Shown: positions 42,108 through 53,776, counted from the first letter of the stretch. The stretch is 64,000 bases of DNA from Linum tenue (GCA_946122785.1 CAMGYJ010000005.1:63996200-64060199), one strand, 5' to 3'. The notes: generated by a model not told the origin, from the letters alone. A program made the numbers and translations.

Positions 42108-42460
42108 ATCAACATAAGTGAGTTAATTGTTAACAATGGTTTTACCGAAAATACTAACCAAAGAGTTAATAGTTTAAACTTTTTTTGCATAGTTTAGGGT
42201 TAACTTTTGTAGCTCAACGGGTCCTTTGAAAATCGTACATGGTTATATTAGAAGGACAAGGGGTCGAGGGTTTTATCATGACATGAGGAAAGTGAGCGAT
42301 GCAATTTTCCCTTTACAACCGGCAATTGGCCGTAGGGAAAAGAAAGAGAGAGTGAGTGAGAGAAACGGATCAAACAGCCCCAAAGCACACGTACCGGAAT
42401 GATGCCGATACATGATCAAGTTGGAAGTAAACCCCAGCGAGACTGTCTGTGTCCCACGCA

Positions 42461-42468
42461 GCATATAC
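42461..42468 (+). promoter_or_regulatory. P1BS-like phosphate-response element
   Basis: GCATATAC fits GNATATNC, the site bound by PHR1-type MYB factors of the phosphate-starvation response. It lies about 316 bp before the SQD2 start codon. Confidence 0.5.
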
Positions 42469-42533
42469 TCACATGCGCTTCTTTTTCGATACCCCGCCCG
42501 CTTGTTCTTCTTAATTATATTGGGCGGAGATCA

Positions 42534-42541
42534 GAATATCC
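42534..42541 (+). promoter_or_regulatory. P1BS-like phosphate-response element, second copy
   Basis: GAATATCC also fits GNATATNC, about 243 bp before the ATG and 73 bp after the first site. The CT-rich stretch and poly-A run (42618-42632) between here and the ATG probably belong to the core promoter and 5' leader. Confidence 0.55.
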
Positions 42542-42776
42542 ATTGTCATTGTACCTTCAGAGATTCTTTCTCACAGATAGATGGCAATTGGCCCAAACAC
42601 ATTTGGCATAGATATTTAAAAAAAAAAAAAAAATTCTTTTTTAGCTTTTCTCTCGCTCTCTCTATTATCAATCATCAAACCCAACTCATCTTTCTCACGC
42701 TCACACATCCCGTTCTCTCCCAGGTTTCTTCTTTTTCTTCTGCTCTTCCTTCCTATATTATTGTGAAAATCCCATT

Positions 42777-45700
42777 ATGACACTCTCTATAAATCCCACT
42801 CTCTCTCCTTTGTCCACAACTACTTGCTCTTCCTCTTCTTCTGCTACTGCTACTTCTCTTTGCTCTACTACTACCCCTTCCTCCGTTTCCTTCAAAGTTT
42901 CGAGCTTTAGGTCACGCAGAGCAAAACCCATCAGCCTATTTGCCGAAGAGATTGGATTAAACAAGTGTTACAGGAGAAAGGGTTGTGTTGTTAGAGCTGA
43001 AGAAGGGAGTGGCAGCGGCAGAATGACCATCTCTGAGTACATTAAAGAGGAAGAGAATGAAGAGGAAGAGAATCCTCCCCTTTTGCTAGATTCAGAGACC
43101 AATTCCAGGCCCCGTCGGATTGCTCTGTTTGTTGAGCCTTCTCCCTTTGCGTGAGCCTCTCTCCCTCTCTTTTTCTTACCGTCTTAAATTGTTGCGTCTT
43201 AAATTACAAGTTATTTTGGGATTGTGAGACATACTCCTGGTGTCTCTTGGCATTGACTTTCTTTGATCAGCATTCTATAATTTATGCTCCATGGCCTATT
43301 TTTTATATTGTGTGGGCGTGGCGATTGCAATAAGGTGTCTATGGTTTCCAGTATCAGTCCTTAGACAATTTTCTTGTACGGCCAGTCAGCTGTGTAAAGT
43401 TTTGGATCTACTTATGCTGGGGACTTTTCCAATGTCGACATGAACTTTCGGTTAATTAATTGCAAGTCGTGAATTCGTCAGTTTGTTGCTTACACCAAAT
43501 TAAGGTTTAGCTGTTACTCAGCATAGGTTTCTGTGATATCCATGGATTGGCTGGATTGAGTAGACCCTCCCGTTTTCCTGCAGATCGTTATACTGTTTAA
43601 TTGAAACGTTTAGGAAGACATCGTTCTGGTGCTCTTTATTAGAACTCAAAAATCCTTTCCATATTGCCAAAAGTATGGTCCTTCATTGGTTTATAATTCA
43701 ATGCTGCTTACACTGCCACAAACTTGCCATTGATTGGATTGGATGACTAATAATTATGAGTACATGTGATTTCTGCTCCGCAATCCTATGATGTCCTTAT
43801 TATGCGTGTTCTGAGTTAGTGCAACCTGTTTGCTTCATTTTGCAGATATGTCTCAGGGTACAAGAACCGGTTCCAGAATTTTATCAAGTACTTGCGCGAA
43901 ATGGGGGATGAGGTAATCCTTTTGTTCTTTGAGATAATGTGCTTTGTTTTGGCTAATCAGGATATGACTTCCTATGCTTGAGATATAGTTGAGATCAGGT
44001 TTAGTTGCCCACTTGAATTTTGGACTTAGGATGTAGTATTTGTGTTCTAGTTTGGTCTTAGCCTTTTTGGTTTTCTTGAATTCTCTTTGCTAGATACCAA
44101 ATATGTATGAATGATGCAGGTGATGGTGGTGACTACACATGAAGGGGTACCACAAGAGTTTTATGGTGCGAAATTGATTGGATCGCGAAGGTACCAAGTG
44201 ATAACGCCATATCAACATTAGGCTATTGTTTTAGATTCTAGCTTTGCATTCTCTGAGATGTGAACTAATCTCCCTTATTATTGGCAGCTTTCCTTGCCCC
44301 TGGTATCAGAAAGTACCCTTGTCCCTAGCACTTAGTCCTAGAATAATATCCGAGGTTGCCAGATTCAAGCCGGATATCATACATGCATCATCCCCAGGAA
44401 TAATGGTTAGTTGTATATCTGATAACTTATCACTGTATATATGCATGCTGCTCTTGTTGAGACATGCTGACAAATTTATGACCTGTTTATCAGGTTTTTG
44501 GTGCCCTTGCTATTGCAAAAATGTTGTGTGTTCCCATAGTGATGTCGTATCATACTCATGTCCCTGTGTAAGTGTGGTTCTGCAAAGTTAGTTGTCATTT
44601 ATGCACCATATTCATGAGTCAGAATATAGAGATTGATCCTTGTTCCATTTTTCAGATACATACCTAGGTACACTTTTAGTTGGCTGGTGAAGCCCATGTG
44701 GATGGTCATAAGTATGTGGGACTTTTCCTTTTAACCTTTCGTCATTGAATCTCATAGCCAAATGGTTTTAGTGTCTTAGCTAACAAGTAAATATTTTTTG
44801 TCAGAGTTCCTTCACCAAGCTGCTGATCTTACTCTGGTACCTTCAGCTGCCATTGGGAGGGATCTCCTAGCAGCTCAAGTGGCAGCAGGTAAAAGACTTG
44901 TGTTTACTGTGAAATTTATCAGACAGCTTCATTTAAAATCTCTACCTTTTTGTGTGCACTTCTCTACATACTTACTGGTTTTTTTGCTTATGGGCAGCTA
45001 ATAGGATTCGTCTTTGGAATAAGGGCGTTGACTCAGAGAGCTTTAACCCTCAATTCCGTTCACACGAAATGCGAGTGAGATTAACGTAAGCCCCATGTTT
45101 TCACACCATTGTCTCAGTTAAAACCGGCTCTTCTCACCTATCGTGCCAGTTTTCACACTGTTCTCTTGGTGGTTGCTCTAAACAGCAATGGGGAACCTGA
45201 GAAACCATTGATAGTCCACGTTGGCCGACTTGGAGTTGAGAAGAGCTTGGACTTCCTCAAAAGGTACTGTCTTTCAAAAATCCACCACCTCTTTCTCTCT
45301 ATCGTTTGTTTTGCAAAGATCTACTCTGCATTAATCTGCTTCCCGATTGACATTTGAGAATGAATTTGAACACCAGCGTGATGGATAGGCTTCCAGATGC
45401 TAGGATTGCGTTTGTTGGAGATGGACCGTACAGGTAATTACTGCATATTTCTACACTCTTCAAAACCAAAACTCTTTCTTCCAACCACTTGTGTTTCTCA
45501 CTTGATGAATGGCATTTTTTTTGCAGACCGGAGCTGGAAGAGTTGTTTAAAGGGATGCCAGCTGTATTCACTGGAATGTTGGGAGGAGAGGAACTCTCCC
45601 AAGCATATGCAAGTGGAGACGTGTTTGTGATGCCTTCTGAGTCCGAGACCCTGGGGCTCGTGGTTCTTGAGGCCATGTCTTCAGGAATCCCTGTGGTCGG

Positions 45701-46022
45701 GGTTCGAGCTGGCGGCATTCCAGACATAATCCCACCGGAGCTGGAAGGCAAAATCGGGTTTCTATTCAGTCCCGGGGATCTCGATGACTGCGTGGACAAG
45801 TTGGGAACTTTGCTTCATAACGAAGAACTGAGGGAGACCATGGGGAGAGCAGCACGGATAGAGATGGAGCAGTATGATTGGAGGGCTGCCACCAAGATGA
45901 TCCGGAACGAGCAGTACAATGCCGCCATTTGGTTCTGGCGCAAGAAGAGAGCACTGCTTCTCAGACCTTTGCAGTGGCTGGTGAAGAGAATCTTCCCATC
46001 TCCTGAAGTTCATTATCAATGA
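42777..46022 (+). CDS. SQD2: Sulfoquinovosyltransferase SQD2, plastid sulfolipid synthesis
   Basis: It transfers sulfoquinovose from UDP-sulfoquinovose to diacylglycerol, the last step of SQDG synthesis at the chloroplast envelope. Eleven exons join in frame: 42777-43150, 43846-43912, 44120-44190, 44288-44405, 44494-44567, 44656-44711, 44805-44888, 44998-45085, 45186-45263, 45377-45433, 45527-46022. All introns are GT..AG, giving 520 residues (Arabidopsis SQD2 is about 510). Residues 1 to about 75 are Ser/Thr-rich and basic, as in a plastid transit peptide. An acidic stretch (EEENEEEEN) precedes the GT4 fold, which starts near RRIALFVEPSPFAY (113-126). MSYHTHVPVYIPRY and LTLVPSAAIGRDL follow. 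The C-terminal GT1-type half has HVGRLGVEKS, GDGPY and the GT4 E-x7-E motif at Glu396/Glu404 (ESETLGLVVLEAM). The end WRKKRALLL...WLVKRIFP matches known SQD2 proteins. No damage is seen. Two P1BS-like sites upstream fit phosphate-starvation control. Confidence 0.96.
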
Positions 46023-46247
46023 AAGGCGCCAGTTGGGTTCGGAAGATTTAAACTGAGAAGCGGTGTATATATGTGGGGGGGATTATTGAAACCGGTCTGT
46101 GAGATGCCACTGGAATCCTATTTGTGTTAAAGATTGGTAGACCATGGAAATGGTGGGTGGTCTATTGTTGTGCAAGTGGAAATGACATGGATAGTCTTAC
46201 GAATTTGTATTTGGCTTGATTTGGTTCAAAATCAGAAATTTCATATG
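46023..46247 (+). other. SQD2 3' untranslated and flanking region
   Basis: No open frame is present. The stretch is T/G-rich with a TATATATG near 46066; no canonical AATAAA was found, so the polyadenylation site is not fixed. Confidence 0.4.
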
Positions 46248-46326
46248 AAAAAGAGAGAGTGATATAGAGTTCACTGTACCTCGTTCCACTTTCATGAGTT
46301 CATAGGTTGCGGTATACATTTGCTTA
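46248..46326. repeat. 79 bp direct repeat, left copy
   Basis: It spans GAAAAAGAGAGAGTGATATAG...GCGGTATACATTTGCTT. The partner is at 47400-47476, about 90 percent identical by eye. The copies frame the two MITEs almost exactly. Confidence 0.9.
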
Positions 46327-46328
46327 AG

Positions 46329-47056
46329 GATTGCTATTCATCGTCCTAAAAATCTTTATTCGTCACCCTAATTATGTTAAATTTACTCTAATGTCCTTAG
46401 TTTGTTTTTCAAACACTTAAATCCTGAAACGCATACACCCACTAGCCGATGGAGCCGGCCACCTCATCGGAGGCCTAATCATCGTCATTATCACCATATG
46501 AAGAAAAAGAGAAGAAGATCATAAGGTAATCACATATTACTGATATTAGTTTACTAATTAAATAAATCACACATTAATTATAATTACAATGATAATGATA
46601 ATCAATATTAATTAAAAAAAAAATACAACAAACGACGTGCTCAAACCCTTCTCACACGTCGCCGGCGGGATGAGGACATCAACCATGTAAAATCAGCCAG
46701 CAACCATGAAATACAACGGGGGGGGGGGGGGGGGGGAGAAGACTCTTGTGGTACAACGGTGACGGGGAGAGACTCCTGGCAGCAGCAACGGTGACGGGAA
46801 GCGAATTCTGGCGGCAGTGGCGGCGGCGGGGAGTGATTCCGGCAGCAAGTAAACTCTACAGGAGCAGTTCTTTGGACCGGCGGCGGAGACCAGTTCTGGG
46901 TTGGACGGCGGTTTTTCTACGAGATGAGACTTCGGTTTGGGGTTGGGACGGATTGTTTGCTACGGTTTAATTAGGGTTTGAAGTTGGGGGTATATGTGTC
47001 AATTTAGTGTGGTTTAGGGTGATTTTTTTAAATTTTAGGGCGACGAATAGCGATTC
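46329..47056. mobile_element. MITE-like element with inverted ends
   Basis: The left end GATTGCTATTCATCGTCCTAAAA (46329) is matched in reverse by TTTTAGGGCGACGAATAGCGATTC (47033-47056), with a few transitions only. The 728 bp interior has a G19 run (46718-46736) and a 74-codon frame of no recognised family. No clear TSD was found, so the superfamily is undecided (Mutator- or Harbinger-like are both possible). Confidence 0.6.
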
Positions 47057-47068
47057 AGATTTGTTTGG

Positions 47069-47399
47069 GGTAAATGCCACATTTGGTCACTGAGATTACT
47101 AAATCATGTCATTTTTAGTCACTTGAAAAAATTAATATCAATTTTGGTCACTCGAATTAATGAAACATGTCATATTTAGTCACTCTCCGTTAGCCTCCGC
47201 CCAACTCCGTTTCAGTAATTCGAGTAACATTCATAAAAAAAATGTAATTTGAGTGACCGGAGTTGAACGGAGGCTAACGGGAAAGTGATTAAATGTTACC
47301 TGTTTTAGTAATTCGAGTGAACAAAATTTATATTAATTTTTTCTAATGACTAAATATAATATGATTTACTAATCCCAATGACCAAATGTGTTATTTACC
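47069..47399. mobile_element. Foldback MITE, palindromic over its whole length
   Basis: The left arm GGTAAATGCCACATTTGGTC...ACTAAATCAT is inverted at the right (ATGATTTACTAATC...GACCAAATGTGTTATTTACC). The inner parts also pair: TCCGTTAGCCTCCGCCCAAC near 47185 with GTTGAACGGAGGCTAACGGG near 47263. The element could form a hairpin of about 150 bp arms. There is no coding capacity. Confidence 0.8.
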
Positions 47400-47476
47400 G
47401 AAAAAGAGAGAATGATATAGAGTTCTGTACGTCGTTCCACTTTCAGGAGTTGATAGGTTGTGGTATGCATTTGCTT
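47400..47476. repeat. 79 bp direct repeat, right copy
   Basis: It begins directly after the foldback MITE with GAAAAAGAGAGAATGATATAG and ends GGTATGCATTTGCTT. Confidence 0.9.
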
Positions 47477-47918
47477 GTTGGGTTGTAGTGGTTTGGACTT
47501 TGGCGATGGATTATTCAGCTCAGGGTAATGGTTTCGCTAAGGGGGGTAAATGGTGACACAATTGAGCACTCGCAATTAGGGAGCAAAGCGCATCCCAGGC
47601 CTCGGCCGGCCCACTTTCCCCAGCTTTGTTGGACCATCTCATACTCCATCCGTAGTCCATTGAGATTGTCTTATCAAACCAATTCAACCTATTTCTAAGG
47701 TTCGTTTGGTTAAGGAAATGTATTATTGAGGGAACTAAATCTATAGATTGTCACCAGTTTAAAGATTCTAATTCTTCGGATTGTTTTTAATGGTTAATCA
47801 AAAATGCATTGAAGCTCGGAGAGGTGCAACTCGCATCCTCCCTCTCAAAAGTGTACTTGTTTTGCTACAATGTATAAACTAAAACCAGAAATCAATCATA
47901 AAACTATCACTCTATACT

Positions 47919-50900
47919 CTATATAGCTCCAAAAACTTTCTGCTCCTTCAATTGGAACGTGATATGGCTGCTGACAAATATTGAGAATTCCTTCTTCACC
48001 TTCTTCACTACCTGAGCTGGGGAAATTGCCACCGTTTCTCCATGCACTCTAGCACAACACTCCTTCCAAAGCGTGCTTATATCCATGATCCACAGGACTC
48101 TCACAACCATTGCTGCATTAGTAGAGAGACTCCAGGCAGTCTCTGCCCATTTAAGCTAAGCCGCCCAATCTGCAAAATCAGGGAAACAACACACTTCCTG
48201 CAAAAGTTCCTTCAACACATCCCTACTAAAAGAGCAATCATTAAACAAATGATCACGAGTCTCTATCCCACCAGGGCAGAACACACAGTCAACATAACAA
48301 TGCACCCCAACTCTCCAGCTTTTTCTTTGTTCTAACTCTTTCCAAAATTATCAACCAAAGTAGTACACAATGCTTGGGGAAAATCGGCTTGGTCCATACA
48401 ACAGAAGCCCATGACACAGGTTGACTAGAGACCCTAATGGATCCACATACCTGCTTGACTGAATATCGAGCAAGAACAACCCCATCCCAGGCCAAAGACT
48501 CCCCTGCTCCTGTTATATGCTATTGTGCCAAGACCCTACACTTTAGGATCTTCCTCGAAACCCAGGTGCTAACTGTGCTAGGAGGAATAGACCATATACT
48601 CCTTCCCTTCACCCTATAAGTCTTTATCCATGCCACCCAAAGAGAGCCTGCTTCAGCTAGTAGGTTCCACAAATGTCTGATTACACACGCTTTATTCCAT
48701 GTCTTAAAGTCCCGAATCCCCAATCCACCCTCCTGCCTTAATAAAGCAACTTTAGACCAAGCTACATGAGCTTTCTTTCTCTTAGTACCATCAACTCCCC
48801 ACAAGAATCTATTACAAGCATCTTCTATCAGCCTAAGCTCCTTTAGAGGAAGCAAAAAGATTGACATCCAATACTGGAATACACTAGTAATAACTGAATC
48901 AATTAATTGCAATTTCCCTGCATAACTCAAGGTTCTAGCTTGCCAAGTCTGGATCCTTTTAGTGATCTTATCAACAAGACAATCACAACCAAGAGAAGTC
49001 AGTTTTCCAGAGAGGAGTGGCACGCCTAAATAACGGACAAGTAACTCTCCTAAAGGGAACCCAAACTGATCAAATAATACTTGCTTTTTTTTTCTGGGAA
49101 AGCCAAACACATAACAATTGGCACTTTTGAGGGTTACATTTAATGCCAGACATGGAATAATACTGTGAGAGCAACTGTTGTATCCCAGCCAATGCCACAG
49201 ATGATCCATTAGAGAACACTAACAAATCATCTGCAAAGCATAGGTGTGTGATTTCCAAACTCTTACAACGAGGGTGAAGGGGATCTGATTACTCCTAACA
49301 GCTCTATTCAATGGGCATGAAAACAATAGCAATTGTGAAGAGATAAGGGGAAGTGGATCCCCCTGTCTCAATCCCTTAGCTGCAAGGAAGTAGCCACATA
49401 ATCCTCCATTGAAAGAAATATTAAGCATAGGAGGTTGCACACACGACTTAACAAACTTATATGGCATACCCATAGCCCTCATAACTTTAAACAGAAACAA
49501 CCAATCAACCGAGTCAAAGGCTTTCATTAAATCAATTTTGAGTGCACACCTAGGAGAAATTAGACCCCTATGATAATCCTTTACTAGCTCTGTTGCCATG
49601 AATATATTATCACTAATGAGACGACCCTTGACAAAAGCAGACTGACTTCTGCTAATTAGTAATGATAAAACCAATGACAGCCTATTAGATAAAAGCTTAG
49701 AAATGCCTTTATAGATCACGTTGCAACAGGATGTAGGCCTAAAATCTTTGATTCGTTCAACAACTTGAAGCTTGGGAATAAGAGAGATAACTGTGGAATT
49801 TACCTGTCGAGGCATAACTCCAGTTTTAAAGAACTCCAACACAACGTTCTCAACCTCAGTCCCCACTACCTCCCAGTCCAGTTTGAAAAATTCTGCAATG
49901 TACCCATCTGGACCCGGCGCCTTGTCATTACTCATCCCAAAGAAGACCTTTTTAATTTCTGCCCTGGTAACTGGAGTGGTCAGCAAAGCAACATCTTCAT
50001 CAGTAAGCTTCAGGCACAATAGATCCTCAAAGAACCCACTAGGGAGCTGCTGCACACAGGCATCTGCATTTCCCAGTAGCCCCTTATAAAAATCCACAGC
50101 AACTATACTCATTGCTTTCACATCAGTTACTTCTTCCCCAGTCTCAGTGAGCAACTTCTGAATAGTCAATTTATGATTTATGGCCTTAACCATACCACGA
50201 AAGAATCCAGTATTAACATCACCTTTAGTGATCCATTGGACCCTCGACTTTTGCTTATAAAAAGACTCCTCAGTACTCTGTAGATCCCTGCATTTTCTCT
50301 CCTGCTCAAGTACAACATGTGAGTTAACTTCAGAGGTATCAGAAAGCATATCACTCTGCAAACCCTCCAATACTGCTTCTGCTTCCCTTGTTCGAACTGA
50401 AAGATCAGAGTAGATAGTCTTATTCAAACTTTTGAGCCTTCTTTTAAGCTCTCCCAGTTTCCTATATAGTATTCGATAGGGTTCCCCAGTAGCCCCCAGC
50501 TTCCATGCCTCCTTCAACAACTCTTCATATTGAGAATATTTCCTCCAAAACAAGAAGAACTTGAAAGGTTTTGGCAGTGAAGTAAGTCTAGAGTCAGTAT
50601 GCACAAGCAATCCACAATGATCTGACACCCCAGGAGCAAGAGTCTGCACTAGACTATTTGGAAACCTATCCAGCCACTTCTCAGTAACCAGGGCCCTGTC
50701 AATCCTCCTTGCAATTGGATTATTAACCTGCAATTGGATTATTAACCCAATTTATGATATGTAAGCTTCATATTCTGAATCCAGCAACGAAACTCCTCCA
50801 TACTGTGATTAAAACCAGGACGGTTTGAGGCTTCACTATCTTCAACAATAGCATTGAAGTCCCCTATCCAAACTCCAGGCTCACTAGTAAGCCCCAACTG

Positions 50901-51227
50901 CCTCAACTCAGCATACAACTTTGCCCTATCATGCACTTTATTTGGGCTATAAACTGCAGTAACAAGACATGATTCTGTGCCAAATTGAATACGAACACTA
51001 ATAAAATGCTCCCCCATTCTAACTTCACTAACTACCAAATGAGGTTTCCAGAACAGCCAAACACGACTAGAAGGAGAATATTTATAATTATCTAACTGCT
51101 TCCAACTACAAAAATGCTTATTCCTTATATCATCCGCATTATGCTTTAATACTCTAGTTTTCAACAGCTTCCCCCACAACCCCTTGAGTCTCCAGAGCCA
51201 ACGATGCCAGAACACCAGAACCCCCAA
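47919..51227 (-). pseudogene. LINE ORF2: endonuclease, reverse transcriptase, zf-RVT (broken)
   Basis: The endonuclease lacks its first 30-40 residues; it starts near KTRVLKHNADDIRNKHF and holds YSPSSRVWLFWKP, AVYSPN and WIGDFNAIVEDSE, then SDHCGLLVHT. Reverse transcriptase (50733-49219) contains NDKAPGPDGYIAEFFK, DFRPTSCCNVIYKGISKLL, SQSAFVKGRLISDN, KIDLMKAFDSVDW and AKGLRQGDPLPL. The active site LCFADDLLVF is in another frame near 49240. The thumb reads GELLVRYLGVPLLSGKL and LSYAGKLQLIDSVI. A zinc-binding RT tail (48495-47919) ends with HLFNDCSFSRDVL. Frameshifts occur near 50730 (a 19 bp tandem duplication), 49255 and 49090 (at a T run), and there are further stops. It would nick DNA and copy its own RNA there. 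Confidence 0.85.
50710..50747. repeat. 19 bp tandem duplication inside LINE ORF2
   Basis: TGCAATTGGATTATTAACC occurs twice head to tail (50710-50728 and 50729-50747). Nineteen is not a multiple of three, so the duplication breaks the frame between the endonuclease and reverse transcriptase parts. Confidence 0.95.
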
Positions 51228-52041
51228 AACCCTCTAATTCTGATGTAGCACCCTCTACAATCTCTACTGCCTTACCCTTGTCAACTGAAGCAACATTAAC
51301 GACAGCTTCCTCCTCAACCACAGCCAGTTGAGTAGCAACAGCCTTCCCACATTCCAAGCCTTCACCCATAGCATGACCAAACTCATCACATTGAAAACAA
51401 CGTGGTGGAAGACTGAGATAATGAACGAACAAATGCAACCTCTCCTCTCCCTCTGGACGAATCCAAATTTCAGTTGGGAAAAGTGTCAGGAGCCATTTCA
51501 ATACATAACTTGGTTGTACCCATCTGAGCGCCTAGCTTGGTTTCCTGGTCCATCCACAACGGTGTACCCAGCAAGCTCGCAACCCTACTCAATCCCTCCA
51601 CTGTCATGTACTCCAGCGGCAACTCTCGAATACGCACCCAAATCGGCAACTTAGTACAGTCCATCTTAACTTATTGAATCCCTGGAACCCATTTGCGGAG
51701 ACACAAGGGTATGTTCTCACAGGGCCATTCTCAAACACCCACTTACTCGACTCTTCACTCTCAAACTGAAACAGGAACATATTGGTACCAAACACTGAAA
51801 CAAAAACCCTACCATCTCGTCCCCAGAAACGCTGAGCCTATCGACGAATCACAGCAATCGGAGGCTCCGCCGTGAGAAACTGACCCACCAAAGCATTGCG
51901 CCATCTGACTGCTCCCTCATCGCGAACCACCCTAGGAATAAGAAGCTCCCCATCCACCAGATTCGGCGCGACATAACGAAGCCGGTTACCCTCTCCCACG
52001 CCAAATAGATGAGCCCAATTTAGAAGCTCCGGCGCAGCCAT
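51154..52041 (-). pseudogene. LINE ORF1: DUF4283 and CCHC knuckle (broken)
   Basis: The ATG at 52041 (MAAPELLNWAHLFGVGEGN) leads into WRNALVGQFLTAEPPIAVIR, the DUF4283 opening. After a stop at 51838 and frame changes the domain continues with FLFQFESEESSKWVFENGPV and KLPIWVRIRELPLEYMT. The knuckle region reads HYLSLPPRCFQCDEFGHAMG with C-x2-C and a nearby GH. Such ORF1 proteins bind LINE RNA. The tail after VVEEEAVVNVASVDKG is short, because the deletion that removes the ORF2 start lies just beyond. Confidence 0.78.
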
Positions 52042-52155
52042 GCCGCCGCACCCGTGAAACCCGATCTAGGTCAGAAGGAGTGAGAAAGAAGAGAGAAGGG
52101 AGAGCGTTTTATAGAATTATCGTATATTTTTAAGATGGTTCCTCTTCGGATTGTT

Positions 52156-53776
52156 AACATGCAATAAAAATAAAAATAAAATTTTTATATTAGATACTAT
52201 GTTTATCCTTAATAAAAATTAGAGTGGTTCGAGAAATATTAAAAAATTTGTTGATAATAATATTTAATATGATAAATAAATAAAAGAAAGTGAAAAAATA
52301 GGAGAAAAATATCTGACGAATCAAGATATTGAATCCTCTCTGATTATGAGAGATTTTATATCTGTTGATTTTAGAGATTTGAAATCACTAAAACTAAAAT
52401 CCACAATACAAAAAGTGACATAAAAACATAACTTTTTACAAAATATACGAATTCAATGAATTCACGCTCTAAATCTCCTTCTCTAGACGAACCCATATTT
52501 GGCATGTCTTTTATGGGTACGAGTTTTCATTTTCTTTTTATAATTTCGACATCATTTAAATAAAGAAAAGGGGAAAAAGATTGAGGTTACAGGAGCCAAT
52601 AGCAAAAGCCAGAAAAACAACAAAAACAAGCAAGCATAGGGAGAGTGAAAACGATACTCTCCCACGCAAGCAAAAAAGATGAAAAAAGGGTACTCGTAAA
52701 TAGGGATGGCCATTAGGATCCGACTTGATGGATTTTTTCCGATTCGAGCTGTAATAGGGCGGATTTTATCCGACCCGTTTTAGAACATGGCGGATCGTGC
52801 CCTGATCCGTGAATAGAACAGGGCGGATATGGATAGCACAACTGACCAGCTCTGGCTCCGCCCCGCCCCACCGTTCCTCTCCCTTTTATTATATTTCTGC
52901 CACGACCATACATATTCCCTCCCCACATGCTTCGTGAATTTCCATTTTTCAATAAAGCTACCTTAATTGATACTAGGACGGAAGCCCGCACTACGTTGCG
53001 GGAATCGATCTCGTGAGCAAATCAATATGACAATAAAATCTCAATGTGAATTCTTAGATTAGCAGAAGTGTTTAGAAAGCTACATAATTGTTCACAGCTT
53101 CAAAAATGATCATGTTCTTCAGTTGGTAGATCATATTGATCTGGAAATAGAAATATAACCAAACTTAGAAAGGAAAGAACAAACACTTTCTCTTCCTTAT
53201 CTGCCCTTGTCAGTTCCTTTACTATCAAGATTGAGTCATAAATGTTGGAAATTATATTTCAGCCCAATATCTAAGTATTGGTTTCAAAGTCATTCAAGCC
53301 AATAATAAGAAGTAATATCTACACACTAACGCTAACTCCAAACCAAAATAAAACTTTTTTTTTGTATGCAACTCTAAATCCGAATAAAACTCATGTTGAT
53401 ATTCATTACTCAAATGTCAGAAGGTAAGTTGCAGGCTGGTATGTGATGACAATTTGATAAATAAAGCAACAGAAATGTTTTGGATCCACTACGGCCTAAG
53501 CATCTAAACATAACTACCTCGCTCATAAAATAGCCTCGGTTAAATGCGTAGTGAAAGGCGGATTCTATAGTACCGTCACGACACTAATGCCGGCTATTTC
53601 TTGGCCATTGGATTGGTTGCATATTAATAAGGGTCGTTGATTAATAATCACTACTTACCAAAATGGTTGAACCTTTATATTTGGTTGAACCTGCTATTAA
53701 TTCTAAGTTTTTAATATAATTATTATTTTTCTTATTCAACGAAAACTCAATCAAACCTAAAAAAAATGAAAAAACC
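52156..53776. other. AT-rich spacer, no gene recognised
   Basis: No recognisable frame is present. A GGCGGAT/ATCCG-rich stretch at 52711-52870 begins TAGGGATGGCCATTAGGAT, reminiscent of a hAT-like subterminal region, but has no partner end. The remainder is A/T-rich. Confidence 0.45.

Larger units (their letters stand above)
47786..52142 (-). mobile_element. L1-like LINE with 13 bp target-site duplication
   Basis: The sequence TCTTCGGATTGTT occurs at 47773-47785 and again at 52143-52155, bracketing a minus-strand non-LTR element of 4357 bp. Reading leftwards there is a short 5' leader, ORF1 (DUF4283 and zinc knuckle), ORF2 (endonuclease, reverse transcriptase, zf-RVT) and a short 3' end with only a few A residues. 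Variable-length TSDs of this size are typical of LINE insertion. The presence of the ORF1 start argues for a full-length 5' end, but an internal deletion has fused ORF1 to ORF2 near 51200. Confidence 0.85.

Noticed and set aside
42412..42780. 122-codon plus-strand frame before SQD2
   Set aside because: It overlaps the promoter and CT-rich leader, runs out of frame into the ATG of SQD2 and has no domain.
48042..48335. 97-codon plus-strand frame
   Set aside because: Antisense shadow of the LINE ORF2 tail.
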